Virus record (IMG/VR): IMGVR_UViG_3300042465_000917
Span: 1 to 23,822 of that record
DNA length: 23,822 bases
Strand: one strand, 5' to 3'
From: a virus
Shown here: in pieces, positions 6,187 through 12,977 of the stretch
Layout of the letters: each line of letters opens with the position of its first letter
Position numbering within the stretch: the first letter of the stretch is position 1
Program-made: the position numbers and the translations under genes
Notes under the pieces: generated by a model
Databases searched by the model: none
What the model saw: only the letters and a program-made list of their open reading frames with translations
Told to the model about the DNA's origin: nothing

Positions 6187-8157
6187 CTAGTTTTTTGCTA
6201 ACCCATACCTACGGTGCGCGCCACCGTCAGCGGACAATGGTATGCCTTGCATATAGCTTGGCTCCATAGTCATCTGCGCCAAGACCCAAGTCTTAGCATC
6301 TTCCACCTCGGCATCAGGTACAACAGCGATCAATTCGTCGTGCACTGTGCCAGCTATGAAGTATCTTTTGGATACCCGTAGCATTCCGTCAGTCATCACA
6401 ATACGCGCCAGCGCTTGCGTGACATTGTTTGTTACCTTGCCTGCATACAACTTGGTTGCATCGGCGCCGTAAACCCACTGGTCTCTACCCTTCTCATCCT
6501 TCTCTCGTCTCAGAGCGGGGTAGTGCAAGCTCATTCCATTGGGTAATTCTATACGACCCTTGCGAAACGTCAAGCACTTGTATGTGTAGTCTTCGCCATA
6601 GTACAAAGCCGACTCAATCTGTCTCTCACACATCTGCCAGAACTCAACTACAGGGTACGCGGTGGCTCGGTACATATCAATGATGCGCTTGGATGCGACA
6701 GCGTGCATTGCTAACTCGTAGAGGCTACAAGTATGCGGGATGTCCCGCAGCTTGGCCTCGGTGTCGTGCCAGTTCAAGAACGCAATAGCCTGCTTCTTGC
6801 TGACCCCCAACTGCCGTGTGAACTCCGCCTCGTAGCGTACAGGTGGCGCACCCAAGAAACCTGTTGTGAGTTGCGAAGCGAATGAAGCCCAACCCAATCC
6901 ATAGCCGCACCCAAGTAGAGCTGACTTAGCCGATTGGCGTAGGTCTGGATGAGACTCTTTGGTAAGCCCCGGAATGTTAAACATCTGCGCACCGAACGCG
7001 GCGTAGGGGTCACCGCCAGCGCTGAAGATACCGAGCATGTCTGTGTAATCCGATAGCCACGCAAGGACTCGCGGTTCAATCTGCGAGAGATCACCGACGA
7101 CGAGTTGATGCCCTTCGGGAGCCATTATCGCTTTGCGTAAGAACGATCCTCGCTTGAGGTTCTGCATGTTGATGGCCGAACCCTTGCTTGCTGTCCACCG
7201 GCCAGTCTGCGCCCCGTAGTAGGAGAGAGGTACGGGTAATGCACCGCGTTGGCTGATGTCCAAGAACCTTTGTGCTCGTGTTCTCTCAGTGGTTGATTTA
7301 ACCCGAAGACGCGCTTCACAAAGTAGGGCAACGTCTTCACGTTCACTGTTGAGTAGCGTTTGAAATAGGGCATCGTTCTTAGCGAGGGCAAGTGTTTGCT
7401 TCCCAGTTGTCTTGCTTGTCTTGGTTGGCGGAACCACATTGAGTTTCTCAAGTAGTGCAGCAAACTGCGGGTTCGATGCCAGCGCAGTTTCTTCCACGCC
7501 GAGCTTTTGTAATAGGGCTTCACGTTTTTCCTTTTCGTCTAGTATGGCGTCCGTCAGCATGTTGGGGTCAAGCTGCAACACAGGGCGTGTGTACATCTTC
7601 AGCGTCATGTCTATGAGTCTTAACTCCTTGGATGGATAGGCATCCACCAACCGTTTGAATATTTCCTCGCACAGAAACACATCATGTTTGCAGTACTCAG
7701 CGAGGTCTCGCTCGAGCGTGGCGTCCAACTCGTGAACTCCGTTAGTTGAATGAACGGCGGTGCCTTTTTCTGCAAGTCCAAAATCCTTTGCGAGTCGGGC
7801 GAGACTGTTACCAACTTCCACGCCACGTAAAGCTCGCGCCATTGATAAGGTGTCGAAGATGAAGGCTGGATGTACAGCGTAGACCCACTCCATAATGGAT
7901 ACATCGAACTGTGCGTTATGCGCAAGCACTGCGGTTCGTCCCCAATCGACACCATTGAAGTACTCACGTAGTCCCTCTGCGCTAACCCATCTAGTTGGCT
8001 CATCGCTTCCGTATACATGGACGCAAGCTCCGAACGCTCTAAATTTATCATGGCGTATGTACTCCTCTGTTGTCATCTTGCTGAGTGTGTAACCTTCCTT
8101 GGTGTCCCAGTAGGTTTCGAAATCGATGGTTATTATTCTGTCGTATGGCTTGCTCAA
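6187..8157 (-). CDS. polA: Family A DNA polymerase with 3'-5' exonuclease (TTG start)
   Basis: This 656-residue protein is the phage replicase. The proofreading domain has exo I IDFET (D12, E14), exo II HNAQFD (N81, D85) and exo III YCKHD (D159). Polymerase motif A is DLSQIEPRVLAWLS (D356, E361), motif B RQSAKSALLGCGYG (R407, K411, Y419), then QALAR (581-585), and motif C VHDELIAV (H606, D607, E608). At the position of E. coli Pol I Phe762 it has Leu415. There is no 5'-3' exonuclease domain. TTG at 8157 is the start: an in-frame TAA lies directly before it, AAGGAG is 8 nt upstream, and the next ATG would remove exo motif I. The TTG overlaps the TGA of the preceding gene. Confidence 0.95.
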   Translation of the reverse strand: MSKPYDRIITIDFETYWDTKEGYTLSKMTTEEYIRHDKFRAFGACVHVYGSDEPTRWVSAEGLREYFNGVDWGRTAVLAHNAQFDVSIMEWVYAVHPAFIFDTLSMARALRGVEVGNSLARLAKDFGLAEKGTAVHSTNGVHELDATLERDLAEYCKHDVFLCEEIFKRLVDAYPSKELRLIDMTLKMYTRPVLQLDPNMLTDAILDEKEKREALLQKLGVEETALASNPQFAALLEKLNVVPPTKTSKTTGKQTLALAKNDALFQTLLNSEREDVALLCEARLRVKSTTERTRAQRFLDISQRGALPVPLSYYGAQTGRWTASKGSAINMQNLKRGSFLRKAIMAPEGHQLVVGDLSQIEPRVLAWLSDYTDMLGIFSAGGDPYAAFGAQMFNIPGLTKESHPDLRQSAKSALLGCGYGLGWASFASQLTTGFLGAPPVRYEAEFTRQLGVSKKQAIAFLNWHDTEAKLRDIPHTCSLYELAMHAVASKRIIDMYRATAYPVVEFWQMCERQIESALYYGEDYTYKCLTFRKGRIELPNGMSLHYPALRREKDEKGRDQWVYGADATKLYAGKVTNNVTQALARIVMTDGMLRVSKRYFIAGTVHDELIAVVPDAEVEDAKTWVLAQMTMEPSYMQGIPLSADGGAHRRYGLAKN

Positions 8158-8450
8158 TTAAAGTTCTCCTTGGGTGGTGCGCCTAGGACGTTGAGAAAGC
8201 CGAAAAAATCGTTTGCCGCCAACATAAGTTGCGACGCCTCCATCTCGTCACAGTTTAGGGTAACGACTCCTGCCAGCGCATCTTCAGCGCGTCCAATGAT
8301 GACAATGCCCTGCGCCTTGCCCTCGCCGTAGCACATCACCAACTTGTGAATCAGTAGCTTGAAGTGGGCTTGCTCTTCGTCAGACATAGCTGTTACCCTG
8401 CGGTGCAGTTCTGCCTCAGACATTGAGCCGTCAAAGTCCACGTAACTCAT
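8154..8450 (-). CDS. Hypothetical protein coupled to DNA polymerase
   Basis: This 98-residue protein has no recognised domain. It looks mostly alpha-helical with one short beta stretch (GIVIIGRAEDALAGVVTLNC) and no membrane segment or cysteine cluster. The ATG at 8450 has AAGGAG 7 nt upstream and lies inside the end of the VRR-NUC gene (20-nt overlap). Its TGA overlaps the TTG start of the polymerase, so ribosomes finishing here can restart on the polymerase, and this gene may help set polymerase levels. A role in replication is suggested only by position. Confidence 0.7.
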   Translation of the reverse strand: MSYVDFDGSMSEAELHRRVTAMSDEEQAHFKLLIHKLVMCYGEGKAQGIVIIGRAEDALAGVVTLNCDEMEASQLMLAANDFFGFLNVLGAPPKENFN

Positions 8451-8742
8451 TTTGTTTCTCCTTCAGTAGTAGTTCTAGGTCTGGTATGTTGTGCTCACGG
8501 GCAATGAACACAGTACCGCCTGCATTGAGAATCATGTTAAGTTCCCTGTCTTGCAGTGCAGTGGTCTGCCCCTTGCCAGCCTTGCACTCGATGGCGATGA
8601 AGTGCCCGTCCATACAGCCAACGATGTCAGGTATCCCTGCACGGCCAAAGCCGTTAGCAGGGGGCATGAAGTGGTACACGCCTAGCTTGTCAAGCAACAG
8701 CCGTACCGCCTTCTTTACTTTCCATTCAGGTGTCTCTGCCAT
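8431..8742 (-). CDS. VRR-NUC domain nuclease
   Basis: This 103-residue protein is a minimal VRR-NUC member of the PD-(D/E)XK superfamily. Motifs: GIPDIVGC (D39), FIAIECKAG (E52, K54) and LQDRELNMILNAGG (Q64 onward), plus E4 in the first helix. Stand-alone VRR-NUC proteins in phages can act as junction-resolving or structure-specific nucleases. Here it likely trims replication or recombination intermediates. The ATG at 8742 has a moderate AAGGT upstream and follows the previous gene's stop by 8 nt. Together with the HNH-like and Cas4-like proteins it makes three different small nucleases in one replication cluster. Confidence 0.88.
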   Translation of the reverse strand: MAETPEWKVKKAVRLLLDKLGVYHFMPPANGFGRAGIPDIVGCMDGHFIAIECKAGKGQTTALQDRELNMILNAGGTVFIAREHNIPDLELLLKEKQNELRGL

Positions 8743-8750
8743 GTTGTACC

Positions 8751-8972
8751 TTAGTCATTGATCTCTCTCTTTCTGTTTATAAAAGCAGCATCAGCAGGAT
8801 TGTGTATGCGCGCTAGTTCGTTGTCGTAGTACTGCTTGGGCATTGGTGCTTTCTTTTCAAGAAACCCACGCAACCATTCAGCCCCGCCAAGTTGGTTGAA
8901 TATGATCCACTGCCTGTCAGACATACGGATGTTTCTAAAAGTTATGGGCTCGGGTGGTTTAGGTCTTGGCAT
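8751..8972 (-). CDS. Small conserved phage protein, possible ribbon-helix-helix
   Basis: This is a 73-residue protein. The segment ITFRNIRMSDRQWIIFNQLG followed by GAEWLRGFLEKKA has the strand-helix-helix spacing of ribbon-helix-helix proteins, and similar short proteins (MSDxQWxxFxxLGGxxWLR) are frequent in phages and plasmids. DNA binding is possible but unproven. The ATG at 8972 has AGGAA 9 nt upstream and overlaps the end of the preceding zinc-binding ORF by 14 nt. Confidence 0.68.
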   Translation of the reverse strand: MPRPKPPEPITFRNIRMSDRQWIIFNQLGGAEWLRGFLEKKAPMPKQYYDNELARIHNPADAAFINRKREIND

Positions 8973-9150
8973 TTTTTAAGTTCCTACTTATTACTCCGTT
9001 GGCCCAGCATCGTGCGCAGTGCCATTTGGTATCGCTCAGTTGAATCCCGCCCTCTGGTGGCTTCGATTCATTGCACCGAGCGCACTCTTTGTACTTGTGC
9101 ACATGCTGTACGCCGCCAATAAATAATTGCCGCTTAACAAACCCACTCAT
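8959..9150 (-). CDS. Small zinc-ribbon protein
   Basis: This 63-residue protein has two CxxC knuckles separated by about 18 residues (CARC ... CARC, residues about 23-48), giving a single Cys4 zinc ribbon. The N-terminus and C-terminus are basic. The fold would suit nucleic-acid or protein binding; nothing more specific can be said. The ATG at 9150 overlaps the TGA of the previous gene (ATGA), indicating coupled translation, and its own Shine-Dalgarno is weak. Confidence 0.65.
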   Translation of the reverse strand: MSGFVKRQLFIGGVQHVHKYKECARCNESKPPEGGIQLSDTKWHCARCWANGVISRNLKNAKT

Positions 9151-9338
9151 GTCTTCATGTCCCTCACATACGTGGCAAAGCTGTGGGCTGTGTCACCAAA
9201 AGCAATGCGCATGGCATCGAACTCCAGCGCTACCTCTTCAAGCACAGCGTTGCGCACGAGAGGGTCTGGCCTTATATACATTTCGGGCTTGCCAAAGACG
9301 TTGTCGAAGTCTTCTTTGTTGAAAATTGTGTTGCTCAT
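9147..9338 (-). CDS. Hypothetical protein
   Basis: This is a 63-residue acidic, mostly helical protein, not recognised. The ATG at 9338 has GGAG about 8-9 nt upstream. Both ends overlap neighbours by 4 nt (ATGA at 9335-9338 and 9147-9150), so it lies inside a translationally coupled string. It has no cysteines, membrane segment or catalytic motif. Confidence 0.65.
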   Translation of the reverse strand: MSNTIFNKEDFDNVFGKPEMYIRPDPLVRNAVLEEVALEFDAMRIAFGDTAHSFATYVRDMKT

Positions 9339-9661
9339 GTGTTCATCTCCAGTTCGTTAATTTGGTCAATTATCCATTGGCAATCTTTGCGCAGGGCTTC
9401 AAAACGTGGCGTGTCTTTTTGCTGAATCTTTCCTCCAGCGTTGAACATTTCGTACGTGTCGTTGTAAACATCTTTAAGTTTTACATTGATCTTTATAGAC
9501 ACTTCTGTTTGCAAAGGCCAAAGATGTATCAAAGTCTCAATCGCCTCTTCAAACTCTTGCCCGCATTCGTTTGACGCGTACAGGTAGAAGACAAAGTCGC
9601 CTTGTTCGTTAACCTCACCCGAGTGCGGGTGCTCGTCTACTTCAAGTTCTATGGGTTTCAT
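9335..9661 (-). CDS. Hypothetical acidic protein
   Basis: This is a 108-residue protein, not recognised. A beta-rich N-terminal half (GDFVFYLYAS, EVSIKINVKL) is followed by a C-terminal helix (RFEALRKDCQWIIDQINELE). The ATG at 9661 is chosen over the in-frame TTG at 9673 because GGAGG lies 5-6 nt before it and it begins one base after the upstream stop. The gene is compact, and its stop overlaps the next start. Confidence 0.68.
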   Translation of the reverse strand: MKPIELEVDEHPHSGEVNEQGDFVFYLYASNECGQEFEEAIETLIHLWPLQTEVSIKINVKLKDVYNDTYEMFNAGGKIQQKDTPRFEALRKDCQWIIDQINELEMNT

Positions 9662-9662
9662 A

Positions 9663-10325
9663 TCAACCTCCAAACATTTGCTTCAAGTGTACATACAACT
9701 CGTGCGCCTGATACACAGTCATATCTGACAAAATATCCTGCGGTGTTTTATTACGCACAAGCTTTGTGAGAAATGCGCGTCTGTCTGTTTCAACAGTCCC
9801 GCCCATGGAAAAAGCAGCGGAGGCATCCAATGCAGCTTGGCTAGGCTCAGCCTCCAGCTTCTCGCGTAGCAACGCACCGATGCCTGTCACGGCTTTCTTT
9901 TCGTACTTGCGCTTGGGTGTGGCGTCTTTATCTTTGTTCATAGCTTTAAGTGTTTTGATCGGGCGGTACTCGTCAATGTCTGCGTAGTGCAGGCCGTTGG
10001 TTTCGTGAACCATTTTGTTACGGCGCATCTGCGCAATAAGGCTAGAGACTGAGCCGCCCCCAAACCCTTCGTGCTCAAGGTCTTGAATGATCTCCTTGCG
10101 TGTGGAGCCGGGGTTGTTCTTGATGTAGTCGAAGGTCACGCGTGACACATTGTTGGTGACGTTGAAAGTTTTCTTGGCCATGGGAATTCCTTGAGAAGGT
10201 GTAGATAAAGAGTTGTTGATAGTAGTGTTGACAGTAGGAGGAGGGGGAACTTGTTCCCCGTCGTCATCCCACTCCTGTAAGGTGCGGGTTAGTGCGTTTT
10301 TAAGGGCAGTTTGAATGTCAGGCAT
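9663..10325 (-). CDS. Winged-helix-like protein carrying a palindrome in its N-terminal linker
   Basis: This is a 220-residue protein. Residues 61-115 form a probable winged helix-turn-helix: FDYIKNNPGSTRKEIIQDLE, then SVSSLIAQMRRNKMV and a wing-like HETNGLHYAD. A Lys-rich linker (130-145) and a helical C-terminus follow. DNA binding is likely; the target is unknown. The first 48 residues are low complexity (VPPPPTVNTTINNSLST) and contain GEQVP (23-27), encoded by one copy of the dispersed palindrome. The ATG at 10325 has AGGAGG 8 nt upstream. An internal ATG at 10181 with AGGA before it could make a shorter form that starts at the folded domain. Confidence 0.72.
   Translation of the reverse strand: MPDIQTALKNALTRTLQEWDDDGEQVPPPPTVNTTINNSLSTPSQGIPMAKKTFNVTNNVSRVTFDYIKNNPGSTRKEIIQDLEHEGFGGGSVSSLIAQMRRNKMVHETNGLHYADIDEYRPIKTLKAMNKDKDATPKRKYEKKAVTGIGALLREKLEAEPSQAALDASAAFSMGGTVETDRRAFLTKLVRNKTPQDILSDMTVYQAHELYVHLKQMFGG
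10244..10259. repeat. Dispersed 16-bp palindrome inside the winged-helix gene
   Basis: GGGGAAC-TT-GTTCCCC on the plus strand; encodes GEQVP at residues 23-27 of the 9663-10325 product, within a low-complexity linker before a Pro run. It is the leftmost copy in the window. Confidence 0.85.
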
Positions 10326-10536
10326 TTGAGGTTCCTCCTGTTATAAGCATGACGATAACGATGAAAGCAATAAGCCCAATGGACTGTACTGTTGCGAGCG
10401 TAAGCTCGGACATACCCTGCTTGTCGCCAAGCAGTACGCCTTGTATCCATTCGGACTCAGGCGTACATTCAGGGGGTGGTGGGGTATAGGTCAGGCCGAT
10501 CTTGACTTTACCCGTGTTGTAGGGTGGGTGGTTCAA
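10318..10536 (-). CDS. Small single-pass membrane protein (TTG start)
   Basis: This is a 72-residue protein. Residues about 48-67 (ATVQSIGLIAFIVIVMLITG) are a clear transmembrane helix close to the C-terminus, while the first 45 residues are Pro-rich and soluble (YTPPPPECTPESEW). The TTG at 10536 is the only start with a ribosome site, and it is a strong one: AAGGAG six bases upstream. An internal ATG at residue 42 would leave little but the membrane helix. It directly follows another tiny membrane protein gene (10583-10675). Function unknown; membrane tethering, superinfection exclusion or a lysis role are all possible. Confidence 0.62.
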   Translation of the reverse strand: MNHPPYNTGKVKIGLTYTPPPPECTPESEWIQGVLLGDKQGMSELTLATVQSIGLIAFIVIVMLITGGTSNA

Positions 10537-10582
10537 TATTTTCTCCTTGAGTGAATATTATTTGTCCAAGAGTAGACAGAAG

Positions 10583-10675
10583 TCAATAGGGTCTCCAGTA
10601 TAAAAGATCCAGTATTAGTACAATCACCGATAACAAAAGTACTACTCTTTCGAATTTCTCCCAGCGTGTCATCAT
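10583..10675 (-). CDS. 30-residue membrane microprotein
   Basis: This very short gene has strong local support. AAAGGAG lies before the ATG at 10675, and that ATG overlaps the TGA of the preceding gene (ATGA), the same coupling used throughout this operon. The 30-residue product has a short basic amphipathic start (MMTRWEKFER), a hydrophobic stretch VVLLLSVIVLILDLLY long enough to span a membrane, and the end WRPY. A second ATG at 10672 would remove one residue. It is followed by a second membrane protein gene 46 nt downstream. Function unknown. Confidence 0.6.
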   Translation of the reverse strand: MMTRWEKFERVVLLLSVIVLILDLLYWRPY

Positions 10676-11469
10676 TGTTGTTTCTCCTTTGTTTGTGTAA
10701 CTGTGTAGCTGTGATAAATATAGCCAAACTCAATCTTGCCCACTAGGGCTTCGGGTATCCAAGTTCTGCGTCCATCCTTGTACTGCCTGAAATGTCCGCG
10801 TCTCTTGTGTTGTCGTGGGCTGTTACGCCCATTGCCTGTCGCCACGATGTCGTGGTCTTCAGGTCTAGCAGTCACGTCGATAACTTTCCACTCGAACAAG
10901 GGGTGCTTGCCTTTGCGGATACGCTTACTGTTGGATGGCGATGCGATGGGTTTGTACACACGGGTTCTCTCGTGCATATCCATAGCCTTACGCATGTACT
11001 CGGCATAAAGATGGCTGACCATTGAACTCCATATTTGAAACACATAACGCTCGGGAGTAAGCCCTTCGTCGGAAGGCGCCATCCCTCTGTCTCTCAAGGC
11101 TTGTATATAGCTTTCGGCTGTCTCGTTTGGGGGCATGGAAACAAACTGCTCTTTTCCTGTACTGCGTATCGCCCCTGCGTCGCCGCTCCTGCCACGCAAG
11201 CGAACAATCAATTCACCGACATTGCGCTCAATAGTTATGCCGAGCGGATGAACAGCCGTGGTTGGTTGCCGAACTATGCCCATCTGCTCAAAGGGTAGCA
11301 TCAGATCAGCGGGGTCAGAGGTAAACAAATCAGGTATAGCATCCATAACCTTATCGAATTTAGCGTCTATCATGGAATCAAAATTCCCAAGATCAACCCA
11401 TGTGTAGTCCATTGGATCGCCTTCGGTATAAACGTCCTCTTTGACCACCTTCATTATGTTAGGCGTCAT
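10672..11469 (-). CDS. Conserved phage protein with basic C-terminal motif
   Basis: This is a 265-residue protein of unknown function. The N-terminal 180 residues look globular and mainly helical. The C-terminal part contains SPRQHKRRGHFRQYKDGRRT followed by WIPEALVG, a His/Arg-rich motif (P-R-x-H-x-R-R-G-H-x-R) that I recall at the C-terminus of many phage hypothetical proteins and which probably contacts nucleic acid. The ATG at 11469 has AAGGAG about 8 nt upstream and overlaps the previous gene by 11 nt. The stop is coupled to the microprotein gene. Confidence 0.68.
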   Translation of the reverse strand: MTPNIMKVVKEDVYTEGDPMDYTWVDLGNFDSMIDAKFDKVMDAIPDLFTSDPADLMLPFEQMGIVRQPTTAVHPLGITIERNVGELIVRLRGRSGDAGAIRSTGKEQFVSMPPNETAESYIQALRDRGMAPSDEGLTPERYVFQIWSSMVSHLYAEYMRKAMDMHERTRVYKPIASPSNSKRIRKGKHPLFEWKVIDVTARPEDHDIVATGNGRNSPRQHKRRGHFRQYKDGRRTWIPEALVGKIEFGYIYHSYTVTQTKEKQQ

Positions 11470-11761
11470 CTTCGTGCTCCTTGTCTACATAGGCAGGATT
11501 GCCTGTTTGATCTCGATACTCTTTGGCATCTTTCTCAGCGTCATGCTCGTTGTCAAACACACCAAGTACTGTGTGGTTGTGGTTTCTAACTACGTATTGC
11601 ACTTTGTCAATCAACTCGGTGTCGTATGTCTGACCTTCCCCGACACGGGCTTTGGTAATGTCAAACTCATCGAACGCCTTGCTTGCAGCATCGGCACTGC
11701 TGTCGGCTTCGACCTCTACTGTCTGCCAGTAGGACATAACTACTTGTACTCTGTACTTCAT
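11459..11761 (-). CDS. Hypothetical small acidic protein
   Basis: This 100-residue protein begins MKYRVQVVMSYWQTVEVEAD and ends in the acidic tail KEHEDDA; it is not recognised. The frame is open further upstream, but ATG 11761 with AAAGGAG seven bases before it is clearly the start; the longer frame would run through a terminator hairpin and the end of the amidotransferase gene. It is the first gene after that terminator. Confidence 0.7.
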   Translation of the reverse strand: MKYRVQVVMSYWQTVEVEADSSADAASKAFDEFDITKARVGEGQTYDTELIDKVQYVVRNHNHTVLGVFDNEHDAEKDAKEYRDQTGNPAYVDKEHEDDA

Positions 11762-11779
11762 CTTCTCTCTCCTTTGGTT

Positions 11780-11805
11780 TAAAAATGCGGGGGTGTTACC
11801 CCCGC
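11780..11805 (-). terminator. Intrinsic terminator after the amidotransferase gene
   Basis: Read on the minus strand, an 8-bp GC-rich stem GCGGGGGT/ACCCCCGC with a 3-nt loop (11787-11805) is followed by A and five T. It lies 7 nt after the amidotransferase stop codon. The next gene starts only 18 nt after the T-run, so either termination is partial or antitermination operates. Confidence 0.75.
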
Positions 11806-11811
11806 TACACA

Positions 11812-12918
11812 TCAGGTCAACAGTGCAGGCAATGTTGACTTGAACGATACAGGCTTGCGTACATCCCATTGCAGGTAGTAACACATGACCTCGGCAATTA
11901 GGCTGACTGCACCAGACGACTTGGTCGCCGTGCTGATAAGACCAGACGCATCGCCCTCTATAAACATATCGTAGATACCCTGCTCGGCAAAGCACAAGTC
12001 ATCACGATGTGTGTAACTAAGTGGCTCGGGTGCGAGCAGGTGCAGTACAGTAGTCAACGTGTAAGCAGGCATCTGGTCAAGCCATATCTCCATCGTCTCT
12101 ACGTCTGCCTCAGTAAGCGCAGTAGCAAGATCATCAAGCTCAGGGCGAATGAAACCATCTTCGTCATCGGGAAAGTCAAACGCTGTCTCGTCATAGTTGG
12201 CGCTGTGTGCGCTGACACTGCGGGGATAGATGCCAAAGCTTGCGTTGTAGTCATACATCTCGTCGTACTCGTCATCCATGTAGCTACCATAGGCGCTGGC
12301 GTACTTGTATGACTTGAGTGTCGCACTCTTGTAGCTAGGGATCAGGCGTGATGGAGTCCAAGCATAGGTATTGCTAAACCACATATCGTCGTGCTCGATA
12401 CCCTGCTCGAAGTTGACGTGTTGCATACGACCCTCGCCATTCATGAACACGAAGCGATTGTTGCCGATGAACTCCTCCATCATAGACACGAAGCCCGTGT
12501 CATACACAAGGTCAGGTGCAGACGACACAGCGGTATGCAAGTAGTCCTTGATGAAGTGCCATGTATCTGACTTGGTCTTGTCAGCAGCATTGCCTGTATG
12601 CAGTACGCCGTTGTGCATCATGGCGATGAAGCCAGGAATCACATCATAGGGATGGCAGTTGAGCATGTCGGTCTTGCCGTGTGTAGTCCAGCGGAAGTGA
12701 ATGGCAATCTCACGATCGTCTTGCGGTAGGCGCTGAATGAATGCAGTAGCATCGCCAATGTTCTTGGGTAAAGTCTTGGTGACCTTGAGTCCCTTGGCTG
12801 AACCATACATAAAGCCAATGCCGTCAGGATTGGCTGTAAAGATGTCGCTCAGTAGCCCGTGTGTATTGAGCAAGGTTGAACGAACTTTGGCAGACTGACC
12901 AGTAATAATAAGACACAT
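11812..12918 (-). CDS. Class II glutamine amidotransferase (Ntn hydrolase)
   Basis: This is a 368-residue protein. Residues 1-200 match the class II glutaminase domain: Cys2 becomes the N-terminal nucleophile after Met removal (MCLII), FRWTTHG (75-81) matches the TRWATHG glutamine-binding loop, NCHPYD (87-92) matches NAHPH, and MMHNGVL (101-107) supplies the oxyanion Asn103-Gly104. Such domains release ammonia from glutamine or act as related amidohydrolases. The C-terminal 170 residues are acidic and Tyr-rich and are not a known synthetase partner such as the asparagine synthetase, PRPP or sugar-isomerase domains. It lies directly downstream of the amidoligase-like gene, suggesting a joint pathway. 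ATG 12918 has AAGGAA upstream. Confidence 0.87.
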   Translation of the reverse strand: MCLIITGQSAKVRSTLLNTHGLLSDIFTANPDGIGFMYGSAKGLKVTKTLPKNIGDATAFIQRLPQDDREIAIHFRWTTHGKTDMLNCHPYDVIPGFIAMMHNGVLHTGNAADKTKSDTWHFIKDYLHTAVSSAPDLVYDTGFVSMMEEFIGNNRFVFMNGEGRMQHVNFEQGIEHDDMWFSNTYAWTPSRLIPSYKSATLKSYKYASAYGSYMDDEYDEMYDYNASFGIYPRSVSAHSANYDETAFDFPDDEDGFIRPELDDLATALTEADVETMEIWLDQMPAYTLTTVLHLLAPEPLSYTHRDDLCFAEQGIYDMFIEGDASGLISTATKSSGAVSLIAEVMCYYLQWDVRKPVSFKSTLPALLT

Positions 12919-12936
12919 AATAAATTTCCTTGATGT

Positions 12937-12960
12937 AAAAGAATGGGGAGCAAGCTCCCC
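12937..12960 (-). terminator. Terminator-like hairpin, covarying copy of the dispersed palindrome
   Basis: GGGGAGC-AA-GCTCCCC on the plus strand (12945-12960). Relative to the seven exact family copies it carries paired changes (A to G and T to C) that keep the 7-bp stem. On the minus strand it is followed by ATTCTTTT, 17 nt after the amidoligase stop. The amidotransferase start codon is less than 20 nt beyond the T-run, so it may attenuate rather than end transcription. Confidence 0.65.
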
Positions 12961-12977
12961 GTTTGGTTGTTGATGAA

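Noticed and set aside
10533-10733. A 66-codon minus-strand frame starting at TTG
   Set aside because: No ribosome site; the same stretch is better explained by the AAGGAG-led 30-codon microprotein in another frame and by the end of the previous gene.
11762-11995. N-terminal extension of the 100-residue protein at 11459-11761
   Set aside because: It would read antisense-free but through the terminator and the amidotransferase coding end in another frame; ATG 11761 has a strong ribosome site.
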